Source: Ctena decussata (Eukaryota > Mollusca > Bivalvia > Lucinida > Lucinidae). From it: a stretch of 64,000 nt of DNA. Both the position numbers and the translations under genes were made by a program. The DNA is taken from positions 20,897,928 through 20,961,927 of the forward strand of contig OZ022513.1 in NCBI GenBank assembly GCA_963989385.1, in the 5' to 3' direction. This document shows positions 11,966 to 23,629 of the stretch, one piece after another. Under the pieces are notes generated by a model, which was given only the letters and a program-made list of their open reading frames with translations, did no database searches and was not told the origin of the DNA. Positions within the stretch are counted from its first letter, which is position 1. Each line of letters starts with the position of its first letter.

Positions 11966-13275
11966 CAAAGGTTGGTTGGTTGGTTGTTTTGGGTTTAACG
12001 GCCCTTTTTAGACAGAGTTTCAGTCTACAGGGTGTCTCAAAAAACGTGGACCTTTTTTGAAATGGCTGTAACTTCTTCATTTCTCGAAGAAACTTTTTCA
12101 AAATTTTGAATGATTGTAGCTCAGTGATACTCTTTTAAATTGGTGAACGTTCTTTATAAAGTGATACTTAAACAGGACGTGACGTCATGATAACGTCAAC
12201 TTGTATTTCTGACATCAGAGTCTGTCGTCCGCACTGTTAAAAACACAAAATGGCATTAGATGTAAAATAATATAGTTTCAAAAATTCTCAGCTCTGCATT
12301 CTAAGGAAATAAAAAATTGAAGTATCTCAAATAACGGGTGGAAATGGAAAAACAAGACTCAGACTGTAAAATGGACAGTTATGTTATGGTTAAAATTGGA
12401 TGGTGAAATGGGCTGTTTGTGTTATTTTCGGAAAGTTTATCAGGGAAACCAGATGTGGCAGGCCAACAGAAGTACCTCAAAAATCATTAAAAATTGAAAT
12501 GGCAAAATCTTGAATATCATTTTGTCCTTTCTCCTTAGGTTTTCTATTAATTTTCCGTTGTTATTAATGATTTTTTTCCATACTTTGACATTTTTCTTTT
12601 TCATTTTCAAACAATTTGAAGATAACTTCGTGTTGTTTGCAACTTCTCTGCTAAAGTATCCATTTTCACTGTGAACAGACCATTTCACCACCAAATTCTT
12701 TGAACTTTTTAAAATATCCAGTAACTGAGATAGACAAAACCTTTCTTTCCTAAGAATGTAAGTCTTGAAACTCTCTGAAACTTAGTTTATTTAACTTGAG
12801 GCCAGTTTGCAGTTTAAACAAGGCAGAAAACAGGAAATGGCGTCATAAATATAAACGTAAAACATTATGATGTCATTCCCTGTAAACAGCGCCACCTTGT
12901 ATTCGCTGCTATATATGTTATTTGCTGTACCTCACATGTCACATTGTTGTCCTGAGAGTAATAAAGTTTATGTTCTGTTCTGTTCTGTAGTAAGATATTT
13001 TAATTATTTCAAAGGAGTATCAAATTTCTGAAATCAAACGAAATTTTGGAAAGTTTCAATGATATAGGAGTTTCGAAAAAGGTGCACGTTATTTTGAGAC
13101 ACCCTGTATTTCGGGTCGTCTCCCAGAGAGAGGGAATAAGAAGAGAGAAATGATAGACGAGAGAAAAAATCCAAACCCCGTCCGCACCTACTGCAATCAC
13201 AGTGGGCCCCTGCCTTACTTTTATCCAAATAAGTAGGACGCCCCGGCACTTGAAGTTACACCTAACCAACTCCAT
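11966..13275 (-). mobile_element. SINE-like retroelement, split by a mariner insertion
   Basis: Read on the minus strand, a body containing 'tgcggacggggtttgg' and 'ccctctctctgggagacg' (13275-13109) continues across the inserted element into 'gactgaaactctgtc', 'gggccgttaaaccc' and a (CCAA)n tail at 12025-11966. A related body lies at 28222-28415 in the plus direction. The tail style matches the SINE at 27118-27416. The head is not clearly tRNA-like, so the promoter type is unknown. Confidence 0.65.
12028..13106. mobile_element. Mariner/Tc1-type non-autonomous element, 1079 bp
   Basis: The ends are CAGGGTGTCTCAAAA... and ...TTTTGAGACACCCTG, part of about 31-bp inverted repeats, with TA at 12026-12027 and 13107-13108. 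The end sequence is typical of mariner-like elements. No transposase remnant is recognisable. Near its right end is what looks like a nested LINE 3' end: 'agtaataaagtttatg' followed by (TTCTG)n at about 12958-12988. It sits inside the minus-strand SINE described for this interval. Confidence 0.85.
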
Positions 13276-13884
13276 CGTGGAACAAAATGACTGAACTATG
13301 ATCCTTTGTCAAACGTTCGAATTTTTTGATCTAGAGATATGATTTTCGGTATGCTATTAGTATTAATGTTTCGATTCGCCCACTCAGCACAAAACCTGCG
13401 TATCTGCGAAAAGTCAACATTACAGGAGAGACAAAACAAGAGAGTATTGAGGCCCCGAATCGTTTACCTGAGTAAAAAGGTCAAACGTCAAATTAGTGTC
13501 ACCATTTGATCAAACCTGATAGTATTTCAATCCTAAATACTGCATATCTGTTTCAATGCTATGAGCCATTTGGGAGAAAAGTACCAGAAAGCAAACTTGA
13601 TCTTGCCTTAAAAACTCAAGATCAAACTAAGGTCATCATTTGACCAGTCTCAGAAGTACTCCAGTACCAGATGATACAAACTAAGTTTCAAGTCCATCCA
13701 CAAATAAGTTCTGGATCAGGTTATTAGAGCTTTTTTTATCATGTATGGGCATGGCTGCCATGTTAATCATGTAACCTGGACCATTTAAAACTCATTTTTG
13801 TCCCCTCAATACCAGTAGACTCTAAATAAAATAGGGTTACATTAATGACTCAGTGGTATTTGCGGAGATGCTTAAAAGGCCGAG
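13276..13884. repeat. Degenerate copy of the 455-bp-unit dispersed repeat
   Basis: Contains eroded phrases 'aaggtcatcatttgacc', 'ccagatgatacaaac', 'agtttcaagtccatcc', 'gttctggatcagg' and 'ggcatggctgccatgtt'. These match the units of the 38.8-41.4 kb array in order. No gene. Confidence 0.6.
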
Positions 13885-16378
13885 TTGCATTAAGGTGTCC
13901 GTCTGTCCGTCTGTCTATAAGTCAAGAACCGTAAGAGCTAGGAGCTTGAAACTTTATACACATGATCAGTATGAAAAATAAGCGAACATGTGTTTTTTTT
14001 TCTTTTTTCCGCGGATCACATATTTCAAGAGTTATGCCCCTTTTTCGACTTAGCCTGTGGAACCTTGTGAACAAAATATCTCAAGAACCCCTGATGCTAG
14101 GATCATGAGGTTTTGCAGGATGAGAATGCCCATGGTGTAGATGACCTGATTAACTTTTGAAACAAATTCGTGAATTTTTTAACGAGTTATGCCCCTTTTT
14201 CGACTTACTGCATTGTAAACCTTTGGAACCTTGTGAACAAAATATCTCAAGAACCCCTGATGCTAGGAGCATGATTTTTTGCAGGAACATACTGCCTGTG
14301 GTGTAGATGACCTGATTAACTTTTGAAAAAAAATTCGTGAAATTTTTATTGAGTTATTCCCCTTTTTCGACTTAGTGCATTGAGGCCTATGCTACAAAGG
14401 TACCCTTACATATAGTCAAGAACAATAAGAGCCAGGAACTTGAAACTTTATACACATGATCAGTATAAAAAATAAGCATACCCGTATTTTTTTTATTTTT
14501 CGGCCGGCCATGTATTTCCAGAGTTATGCCCCTTTTTTGACTTAGCCTGTGGAACCTTGTGAACAAATATCTCAAGAACCATTGATGCTAGGATCATGAG
14601 GTTTTGCAGGATGAGAACGCCCAAGGTGTAGATGACCTGATTAACTTTTGAAACAAATTCGTGAAGTTTTGACCGAGTTATGCCCCTTTTTCGACTTAGT
14701 GCATTGTAAGCCTATGGAACCTTGTGAACAAAATATCTCAAGAACCCCTGATGCTAGGAGCATGATTTTTTGCAGGAAGATACTGCCTTAGGTGTAGATG
14801 ACCTGATTAACTTTTGAAAAAAAATTGTGAGTTTTTGATCGAGTCATTCCCCTTTTCCGACTTAGTGCATTGAGGCCTATGGTACAAAGGTACCCTTACA
14901 TACAGTCAAGAACAGTAAGAGCCAGGAACTTGAAACTTTATACACATGATCAGTATGGAAAATAAGCATACCCGTATTTTTTTATTTTTCCGCCGGTCAT
15001 GTATTTCCAGAGTTATGCCCCTTTTTTGACTTAGTCTGTGGAACCTTGTGAACAAAATATCTCAAGAACCCCTGATGCTAGGATCATGAGGTTTTGCAGG
15101 ACGAGAATGCCAAAGGTGAAGATGACCTGGTTAACTTTTGAAACAAATTCGTGAATTTTTGACCAAGTTATGTCCCTTTTTTGACTTAGTGCATTGTAAG
15201 CCTATGGAACCTTGTGAACAAAATATCTCAAGAACCCCTGATGCTAGGAGCATGATTTTTTGCAGGAAGATACTGCCTGTAGTGTAAATGACCTGATTAA
15301 CTTTTGAAAAAAAAAATCATGAATTTTTTATCGAGTTATGCCCCTTTTTCGACTTAGTGCATTGTAAGCCTATGGAACCTTGTGAACAAAATATCTCAAG
15401 AACCCCTGATGCTAGGAGCATGATTTTTTGCAGGAAGATACTGCCTTAGGTGTAGATGACCTGATTAACTTTTGAAAAAAAAATGTGAATTTTTGATCGA
15501 GTCATTCCCCTTTTCCGACTTAGTGTATTGAGGCCTATGGTACAAAGGTACCCTTACATACAGTCAAGAACAATAAGAGCCAGGAACTTGAAACTTTATA
15601 CACATGATCAGTATGGAAAATAAGCATACCCGTATTTTTTTATTTTTCCGCCGGTCATGTATTTCCAGAGTTATGCCCCTTTTTTGACTTAGCCTGTGGA
15701 ACCTTGTGAACAAAATATCTCAAGAACCCCTGATGCTAGGATCATGCGGTTTTGCAGGACGAGAATGCCAAAGGTGAAGATGACCTGGTTAACTTTTGAA
15801 ACAAATTCGTGAATTTTTGACCAAGTTATGTCCCTTTTTTTGACTTAGTGCATTGTAAGCCTATGGAACCTTGTGAACAAAATATCTCAAGAACCCCTGA
15901 TGCTAGGAGCATGATTTTTGCAGGAAGATACTGCCTGTAGTGTAAATGACCTGATTAACTTTTGAAAAAAAAAATCATGAATTTTTTATCGAGTTATGCC
16001 CCTTTTTCGACTTAGTGCATTGTAATCCTATGAAACCTTGTGAACAAAATATCTCAAGAACCCCTGATGCTAGGAGCGTGATGTTTTGTAGGAAGATACT
16101 GCCTGTGGTGTAGATGACCTGAGTAACTTTTCAAAATAATTTGTGAATTTTTGATCGAGTTATGCCCCTTTTTTCAACTTAGTGCATTATTTGCCTATGG
16201 AACCTTGTGAACAAAATATCTGGAGAACCTCTGATGCTAGGAGCATGATTTTTGCAGGTTGATATTGCCCAAGGTGTAGGTGACCTGATTAACTTTCGAA
16301 AACAATTCGTAAATTTTTGACTGAGTAAAGCCCCTTTTTCGACTTAGTGCATTGAAGCCTATGGTACAAAGGTATAAG
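13885..16378. repeat. Tandem array of about 165-bp monomers with higher-order structure
   Basis: It opens with (GTCC/GTCT)n and 'gtcaagaaccgtaagagc'. About 14 copies of a monomer follow, each containing 'gttatgcccctttttcgac', 'ggaaccttgtgaac', 'atctcaagaacccctgatg' and 'gtgtagatgacctgatt'. A marker segment with 'ggtacaaaggtaccc' (14391 starts 'gctac') recurs at 14391, 14881, 15539 and 16363. The spacings are about 490, 658 and 824 bp, that is 3, 4 and 5 monomers. There is no sustained ORF. It is probably the expanded interior of a non-autonomous element. Confidence 0.85.
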
Positions 16379-17102
16379 CATTATTGGATGAACCTTCTTT
16401 AGAGACAAGCATATGGTTGGGGGCATAGTGTTTCATAAACACATTTTCTAGTTTGCCTTGACTTGACGAATAAAATAGGTAGATCCGACAGAAAAAGATT
16501 TCTTCTAAAGACTGCCGAAAGTATATTAGACATGCCGGATGTCGTGGAACACAAAGCCTCAAAGTCGTTTCTCAGGAAAGGGTTCATCTGTACAAAACAA
16601 CTCTTCACATCTTATTCAGAAAGGATATAGCTGCAGCTGCACTACTTCACCGATTAACAATAAACTTAGGCTACTTTTATAAGTCATCCCTTCATGTTTA
16701 AGGTCACTACCGAAACCAATAACCGCAAGTATTTTTTCGCTAAGGGAGCTAATCGATGACTTTCGATCCGTTTTCGGAAACCGGGAATGCGACCTTGGAA
16801 GCAGAAATTAAATGTTGGTTCCAAGACACTTTCTGGTAAATGTAGACCATTAAAGTCGAAATTACGCCATTTTAGATATTACGTCTTATTTCATTTTATT
16901 TTATAAATGAAAACATGCCTTATTTAGTTGTCAGCTACGGTCTATCGACCGACGCTTAGATCTGAGTTGTAAATCGAACACGCTACATATTGTACTTATT
17001 TTCCTTTCGCGGGAAAAACGGTTCGGCCTCTTAAAGACAATCGTAACGAGAACAGACTTAACAACAACAAAATAAAGTGTTTCGTGCATCAAGCAAAATA
17101 TA
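16379..17102. other. Unannotated stretch
   Basis: Two overlapping minus-strand ORFs of 67-69 codons (16608-16359) show no recognisable domain and no convincing splice sites. Nothing else was identified before the MITE starting at 17103. Confidence 0.45.
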
Positions 17103-17686
17103 CTAGTCAAAAGTTCTAACCGGCCACTTACTTTTTGTCATTTTTCTTAAATCCTATTAGCAATCTAACAATTCAGTTTCCAGTCATATAAAGGCAAATA
17201 TGTTGGTAAACCATACCACGAAAAGGTTGAGCAATTTTCAGTACACTGTATCCAGGAGGCACAGATAAATATGGGTACCCTCATTGACACAATTAACAAG
17301 AATCTGCATTGAGTGGTGGGGTAAGTTTTAACATTTTGACCCAAATCGAGCACTGTTATGCAGGAAGAGTATTAATTTCTGCATAAATCTGTTTCTTCAG
17401 TCATTTGCTTTAGTAATGAAGTGGTGTTGCTCACGTAAATTGAATATTTCAAAAAGTGAATGTTTATGAATTGTTACTCAATGCTGAATTTGTGAATTTT
17501 CAAAATGGGGCTACTTGTGTTCATCGGCACACCCAGGATGTAATGCTAAGAATTTTGTCAAACCTATTAATGGTTAAGTTGACTGACACATCTCCCTGTT
17601 TGGGGATGTAAATTGAACTGTAAGCTTGTTTGGGGCTTTGAAGAAAAACGATAGAATGCAAGTGGCCGATTAGAACATTTGGCTAG
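17103..17686. mobile_element. MITE family copy 1, 584 bp, TA duplication
   Basis: The left end is CTAGTCAAAAGTTCTAACC and the right end is GGTTAGAAC-like (gattagaacatttggctag). This gives about 27-bp inverted repeats ending in GGCCACTT/AAGTGGCC. TA flanks both sides (17101-17102 and 17687-17688). It shares ends and a central phrase (about 'caaaatggggctact') with the 583-bp copy at 26473-27055. No transposase is present. Confidence 0.82.
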
Positions 17687-18214
17687 TATAAAAAGGTTTC
17701 CGAATTTGAATTGCCTGTCCTTACGAGAACAAAATATTTTACATATACATATTATGCCTAATGCCGTGAGACATAACGTGGATTAGGCAAAGGCGACGCA
17801 TACTGTTGAACGTCGCATGCCCATTCATATTCACTTTTGTCACAGATCGTTAACCAAACAATAACTCTAACTCACCTAGTCCCCATTATTTCAACCCGAG
17901 TCCTTAAAATTACATTTTATTACTTTCCAAACACGTGTATTGTCTGCAAACAACAATGGCCACTGATGACATGTTAGCACTCAGTCGCGTGATATATATT
18001 TTCGCTGACGTCATCATTAACCATACTGATCACCAAATATATGTTTCATGAAGGTTGACAGCAAGAAATGTTTTGACGCCGGGTTTTTGAAACATATTTA
18101 TGTTACTGAATAAGTGTATTTAACCTAAATTTAGCAACTACCTAGCATATTCTGGTGTAGATTGAAAACAAAGTCATGAGTTCCATGAGAAGGGACACTG
18201 CTGCAGTAGGAGTC

Positions 18215-18445
18215 TTCATCCAATTATACTCAATATTTAAGATCTGATGATAATTGATGACTTGGCGGTTTTACTCCCTTTTCAACAGTATTTCAGTCAT
18301 ATCAGATATCAGAAGAAGGGAGGTTGATAACGAAGGGCCTGTGAAACAAAGAACCATTTGGGTTTGGACAGAATTTTACCACCAGCGGGTCGAGAACCCG
18401 TAACCAAATGACCTGAACTCGGCAGTGCTAAACACTGGGCTACGC
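18215..18445 (-). mobile_element. tRNA-derived SINE fragment
   Basis: Read on the minus strand, a tRNA-like head (about 18445-18375) contains 'gcgtagcccagtgttta' and a B-box-like 'gggttctcgaccc'. It is followed by a body with 'ctgatatgactgaaatac'. The same order is found in the copy at 25400-25690. The 3' end is not delimited and no TSD was found, so this is probably an older, truncated copy. Confidence 0.6.
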
Positions 18446-19469
18446 AGGTGCATCAATATTGCAAATAGTATGTCAGCAATTAATGTAATCTTATAAGACT
18501 AAGTTGTTGGCCTTGATAATATCCATGCTTTGAAAGTGTGCAATATTAAGTAAAAAAAGAATAATTAAAAATTACCTGACACAAGGAAAACCCAGTTGCC
18601 ATGGATAAAATACAAAGCGGTTGCAGATGCAAAACTTGTATCAGTAAAATTGGAGATGTGTAGATGTATGCACCACAATATCAGCATCATAACTGATATA
18701 AATGTCTTAACATTGCAGTTCGCTTCTGAAACCCATGAAAATAGCAACAATTCAGCTCCCAAAAGCTTTTTGCTAAGGCAAAAGTGTTTGGAAGATTATC
18801 TCTTGTTTTACAAAATACTGCGCAGTTTGCTGTGCATTTCCTGGCAATGATTTTATAGTTCACTTCTTTGGTCTGGTTTGATCATTATTGAGCTTGCATA
18901 CTCTAAAGATGCCATAATAGAAAGGATGGGCGGGGTAACATCAAACTGGATTTTCAAAAAATTTAGTCCTTTGTTCCTGGTTGTGTACTTGGGTAGTTTA
19001 TATTTAGAAACAAAATCAATTGAATGCATTTCTAACAAAATTTGAGAATTGGTACAAGTGTTATATCCATACAAACATCAGATATTGTAGATATTTTAGA
19101 TTTCATGATAAAGCCTTGTTTTGGGATAGGGTAATTATTTGATTATATCTCTCATACTAAACAGTGGATTCGTATTTTGTAACATTAAAACTCACATATC
19201 AATTTCTCTGTTAAAATATTCAGAAAAATCTATTGTTAGGCAGCATATTTAAATACTTGTTAAGAGAGGCTGACTGTAAGCATTGAGCATTGAAAGTTGA
19301 AAGTCGAAATATACGGATTTGGCTCAAGTTTTGGGAGTGAGATATATATCATGCTTGTTTGTGTTTCACAAGTTTTTAGAGGTCAACGTTCGGCCGTTTC
19401 CATGGTAATCAGGAGTTCGTTTTAAAATATCAATATGACAACGTGTATTTAATATTCCCTTGCTGAAAA

Positions 19470-19886
19470 TTGAACAACAAATATTATCTCATTCCTTTTT
19501 GTTTGTGTAGTTTGATAATACATAGCTGTGCAATAAGATTACATAACATGAATGTTTTCTGTCCGATATTATCGACGGGAGAGCTTTTACTGGATAAAAT
19601 GGACCCAATTTTGAGTGAAAAATTGGTGTTTTATTCACCTAATAACAAAACATGGCAGCCACATAAGAATTTAAGGCCGTATATACATGATGAAGCAAGA
19701 TTCGAAGTTAAAGAATGTAAAAACAATAGGTGTAAACTCGCAAGTTTTCAAATCTTTGAAATGTGTCGATATTGTAAAATAGTAGTAAGGGAGATAAGTC
19801 AATCTGGCATTATCTTGCCTTCTTTGACGATTAAAAATTTGCGAACACCACAGGAAATATCCATTATCTTTCACAATAAAAGATAA
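19470..19886 (+). CDS. Unrecognised 138-codon open frame
   Basis: The frame is open from a TTG at 19470 to a stop ending at 19886; the first ATG is at 19548. A pyrimidine-rich acceptor-like sequence (cctttttgtttgtgtag) ends at 19510, so this could be a terminal exon. The predicted product has paired cysteines (KECKNNRCK, MCRYCK) and a basic character. I do not recognise it. It lies just outside the foldback-flanked Crypton segment and has no splice donor or neighbour that settles its status. Confidence 0.22.
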   Translation: MNNKYYLIPFCLCSLIIHSCAIRLHNMNVFCPILSTGELLLDKMDPILSEKLVFYSPNNKTWQPHKNLRPYIHDEARFEVKECKNNRCKLASFQIFEMCRYCKIVVREISQSGIILPSLTIKNLRTPQEISIIFHNKR

Positions 19887-19990
19887 CATCTTTGAAAGAA
19901 ATAGATAACTGTCAACAATTCTCACTATGACCTTTTTTCTCCCACCTTTGCATATATAAGATAGGCGTCTGCTCATATAATAATATAACA

Positions 19991-20139
19991 ATCCATCATG
20001 AGTGTCCATGTAGGAAAGGGAAATCTCACCCGAGGGGTCGGAATTTCAACCAGGGACGAGGCTTGCCGAGCCCTGGTTGAAATTCCGAACCCGATGGGTG
20101 GGATTTCCCTATCCTACATGGACTAGCTCATGATGGATT
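19991..20139. repeat. Foldback module, left of the Crypton
   Basis: An imperfect 149-bp palindrome. One arm runs ATCCATCATGAG ... AAATCTCACCC ... GGAATTTCAACCAGGG, and the other returns as CCCTGGTTGAAATTCC ... GGGTGGGATTT ... CTCATGATGGAT. The short centre is 'acgaggcttgccgag'. A second copy of the same module lies at 22697-22850, so the two bracket about 2.5 kb. There is no ORF. It looks like a palindromic MITE or the end of a composite element. Confidence 0.85.
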
Positions 20140-20890
20140 ATTTTTCTCCCACCTTTGAGGGATTAATAGGGCCTCTCATAGCAACAGCTTCGCACTGTTA
20201 AAATTCTACTTTTTTATTACTGCACTAATCGTTTTCAATTTTGCACAGTTGAAGAAATCGCCATTTTAAAGTACATACTGTATGTACCGAGAAAAACAGC
20301 GTCGTACAGCTTGGCTAACCGTTATTGATTTACAGTTTTAAAATAGCGTGAAGGTCATATGCCGTCACAAATGTAGGAATATACACAAGATAATAAATTA
20401 TTAAATCAACATATATTCCAAATATAGACAATTTATTACTTCAAAGTTTTCCTTAAAATAAGCTTAGAATTATGATTCGTGAATGTTTTTGATAATAACA
20501 GTCCTTTAAATCGAAACAAATACTGTATCATATAGAACTATTTAACACCGGTGTAACACTCGGTAAACAGGTCCTAAAGTACAACATGTTGACGTTTTCA
20601 AGTAATCAGTCAGTGTCAGAGTCACTTAGTGCAATTCTTCGTTTTGGATTAATTGGAGGGCTATAGTGATTGAAATTGATATTTATGCTGCAATTATTCA
20701 TTGTGCTGCCAGCAAATATGCCTTCAACGAAGCATTTTGAAGTGTTTCTATTTTGGGACACAGATTGTGACCGACAGTATGGATGCATTTCACTGGCGGG
20801 TTGCATGGGATGGCCTTGGACGGGATTTAGATCGAGATATCCAGTGCTTGACGTCGAAGGAAGAGCAAGACTTCTAGCATTTGAATCTGT
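20140..20890. other. Non-coding DNA between foldback module and Crypton
   Basis: Begins 'ttatttttctcccaccttt', which is inverted at 22684-22700 next to the right module. The plus-strand ORF at 20670-20924 overlaps degraded minus-strand Crypton sequence and is most likely a shadow. No other feature. Confidence 0.5.
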
Positions 20891-22089
20891 TCAGGATAAG
20901 AAGTTAGATATTGCCAGCTTGTGATTGTTACTCAGTGAACGATAGTTATTTAGAGAGCCAACATTTTTATGGCGTGTGACATAAACTTGCAGAGTGTCCG
21001 GAACATTACTGTCAGTCATCTTCTGGACCAGCGTTTTACGTACACTTGTATTTGTGAGCCGCTTATTTGGGGGTAGTCTGCTTCTTCTGCCATTCTTTTC
21101 ATGATACCTTGAAGTTTATTTTACCAATTGGGGCACGAAGGAACCATCTCTCGTTAACAGGAGGGTGCTTGTTGTTTGTTACCACTGCTTGATAAAACGG
21201 ATCAAATCATCTTGCCGCTTTGACTGGTAGAATATATACGTTGCTACCGGACACCTGTCTCTATTATTAGGAACAGCATGCATCCTGGGAGGGCACACTC
21301 GAGTATCAGTTAAGTTCTCCCCGGTCCTTGTTTTTATTGCTCTTTCGTGGAACTCAAGGTAATCTAGGTTGGCAACGTAATCATGTTTCAGCTGAATGTC
21401 ACCCCAGCAAATTTGCCTGTGCTCTTCAGAGCTACCTCTAATTCCAAAATGCAAAGTGTTCAGGTACCATAAGGTGTTAATGACAGATGTAGGTCTCTCA
21501 ATACCTAGCTGATTTGTTTGATACAATCTGTTTATGTCCTAATCACTGAGGAAGTCAGCCTTCTAGGGCTTTGCACCTTTGCCCTGCGCTTTTAAGTTCT
21601 TTTATCTAACTTTCATTGATTCCCTGATGTCAGCAAATTCTGGCGAAAAAACAATAACATAACCATACTTTTGCCGCCTTAATTGTCTGTCATAACTACT
21701 GATTAGTCCCTGGACTAATAACAATAACATAACCATACTTTTGCCGCCTTAATTGTCTGTCATAACTACTGATTAGTCCCTGGACTAATAACAATAACAT
21801 AACCATACTTTTACCGCCTTAATTGTCTGTCAAAACTACTGATTAGTCCCCGGAGATAAGAGGGCTCATACTCATCACCGTCCTTCCTACGAACATTTAT
21901 GAACTCGGACAAGTATCGGTTCGGATCAGTCGGGGAAATAAGGTGAATGTCCCTTGATTCCTGGTGCCTTTCAGCCAGAAACTCCTTCAAACGTGCTATA
22001 TGGCTCAGAGTTTTCTTCAGCGTATTCTGATTTTCATTTTGCACAAGGAAATCGTCAGTATTAATGGCTTGAAACCTAGAGGCGGCCAT
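20891..22089 (-). pseudogene. Crypton-type tyrosine recombinase, broken
   Basis: The frame starts at an ATG at 22089. The N-terminal part has 'LVQNENQNTLKKT', 'LKEFLAERHQ' and 'YEPSYLRGLISSFDR', typical of Crypton-derived proteins of the ZMYM/QRICH1 type. A middle segment (21526-21179) has TLWYLNTLHFGIRG and KTRTGENLTDTR. The catalytic end (21061-20891) keeps SVRKT (Arg near 21039), His (20971-20969) in RHKNVGSLNNY and the presumed nucleophile Tyr (20944-20942). Damage: a TAA at 21811, a 70-bp triplication, at least two further frame breaks, Thr in place of the first His of HxxR, and Arg in place of Gly before the second His. It cannot encode an active recombinase. Confidence 0.85.
21651..21850. 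repeat. 70-bp tandem triplication inside the Crypton
   Basis: Three head-to-tail copies with unit starts at 21651, 21721 and 21791. The unit begins 'acaataacataaccatac' and ends 'gattagtcccyggactaata'. The first two copies are nearly identical, and the third differs by a few bases including the change that makes the TAA stop. A 70-bp period is not a multiple of three, so each added copy shifts the recombinase frame. Confidence 0.95.
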
Positions 22090-22696
22090 CTTGTTTGTTT
22101 ACAAGCAGACGACGAAAAGTAGTGCCTTCAATACAGTGTATGCAAATGAAGGGGTCACGTGCTCATATAAGAAAGCTGTCACGTGTCATATAAGATAGAA
22201 GTTTCTTATATGAGCTGAGGGCATATCATATATATGCAAAGGTGGGAGAAACTTCTATCTTACTCCTGGCAACAGCTATCTTATATTAGCGACCAGACTT
22301 TTTCGACTTTTGACTAATATTTAAATTTAAATGAACAAAATGGACACGCAAGCATGTCGGATGACGTTTGTTAGCTGATCATAGGTTTGTGACGTCACTC
22401 AATTTTAATTACGTCACTAAAACCAGTAATAAAACGTCGCTAGCAGACTTGACGCGCGTGACGTGAGAGGCTAAGTTGCATTTTGTTTTCGCCCTCTGGA
22501 CGATAAAATATTCCACATATCGTGCTTTCCGTCTATTTTTAAGGTGCAACATGTGTTTACACCCATTTGTGGACCCGATAAACACAATGGGCTGCTCAAA
22601 ATTTATTTCAGATCACTGGTTCAAAAGTTAGAATTTTCCTGTTTTGAAGCCTAATCCGACTTGAGGTTTAAAATCCACTAACAGTGGGAGAAAAAT
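22090..22696. other. Upstream flank of the Crypton
   Basis: Directly upstream of the recombinase start on the minus strand. It contains 'gcaaaggtgggagaaa' at about 22235, an inverted match to 'tttctcccacctttgc' at about 19936. It also has several TGACGTCA-like elements at 22390-22470 ('gtgacgtcactc', 'attacgtcacta', 'gcgcgtgacgtgag') that could act as CRE-type promoter sites. No coding sequence. Confidence 0.4.
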
Positions 22697-22850
22697 AATC
22701 CATCATGAGCCAGCCCATATAGGATAGGGAAATCTCACCCTCGGGGACGAAATTTCAACCAGGGACTCGGCAAGCCTCGTCCCTGGTTGAAATTCCGACC
22801 CCTCGGGTGAGATTTATCTATCCTACATGTAATCTCATGACATGATTGAT
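22697..22850. repeat. Foldback module, right of the Crypton
   Basis: A 154-bp imperfect palindrome of the same family as the one at 19991-20139. Arms contain AATCTCACCC and GGTGAGATTT around GGGACTCGGCAAGCC. The outermost bases 'gattgattgttata' mirror 'tataacaatccatc' at the left module, as expected if the two modules mark the termini of one mobile unit. Confidence 0.82.
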
Positions 22851-23629
22851 TGTTATAATCTCTGAAATAGGTCTATTTACCAAGACTGCAGTTGCAGACA
22901 TATTCATAACATTTGGTGACAAGAGTTGTCCCGAGCGAAACGTCTGCAGTAATTACGGACTAGAAGAACAGAGTAAAAACGTTTTATTTGCAAAAAAATG
23001 TTTGCTGCATCTTTATTCTATGTTGGAAGAAATAAATTCATTGATATTTCTTAAATGAATTGATTCTGTGAAGCAGGTAAAACACAAGAAGAGGCATTTT
23101 CAGTATAGTAGTAATATCACTACTTTAGTCCGCTGGACACGGTAGTAATTCCTTACCATCATTTTAATACTGCAGTGGAAAAGTGGTCAAAAATATATTA
23201 TTTTATAGAACTTTCCCTGAAGTTTACTTTAAGACTAATAAAATGGTGTTAAATGAGCTATTAATGAAATTCTATCTAAACCCAGCCTTCAACTCTGAAA
23301 ATGAACAATTTATAGTGAATTGGTTTAAACTTTATTTCATTTGCATAATAACGTACAAAAACGAAGATCTTAAATGCATGTATAAGTGCATTATACAAAT
23401 AGGATTCAGAAGAAAGCCCGATGACTTTTATAAATCTGTATCCTAGTTTGCAATAACAGATAAAAACGAACAGCATGTGATTTGAAGCATACTTTTGCAG
23501 CCGACTGTCGGTGTCTCGCCGGTCTCACAACGTCGAATAAACATTGAATCAACGTTGATCCAACGTATAGTGAATTGACTTCAGTACGAAACGTAGGGGT
23601 ACGAATCATCATGCATCTTTTAAAGTATA

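Noticed and set aside
13009..13275. ORFs of 71 and 88 codons on the minus strand
   Set aside because: They cross the junction between a SINE body and a mariner TIR, so they cannot be a conserved gene.
20670..20924. 84-codon plus-strand ORF near the Crypton
   Set aside because: It overlaps the decayed 3' region of the minus-strand recombinase and shows no domain.
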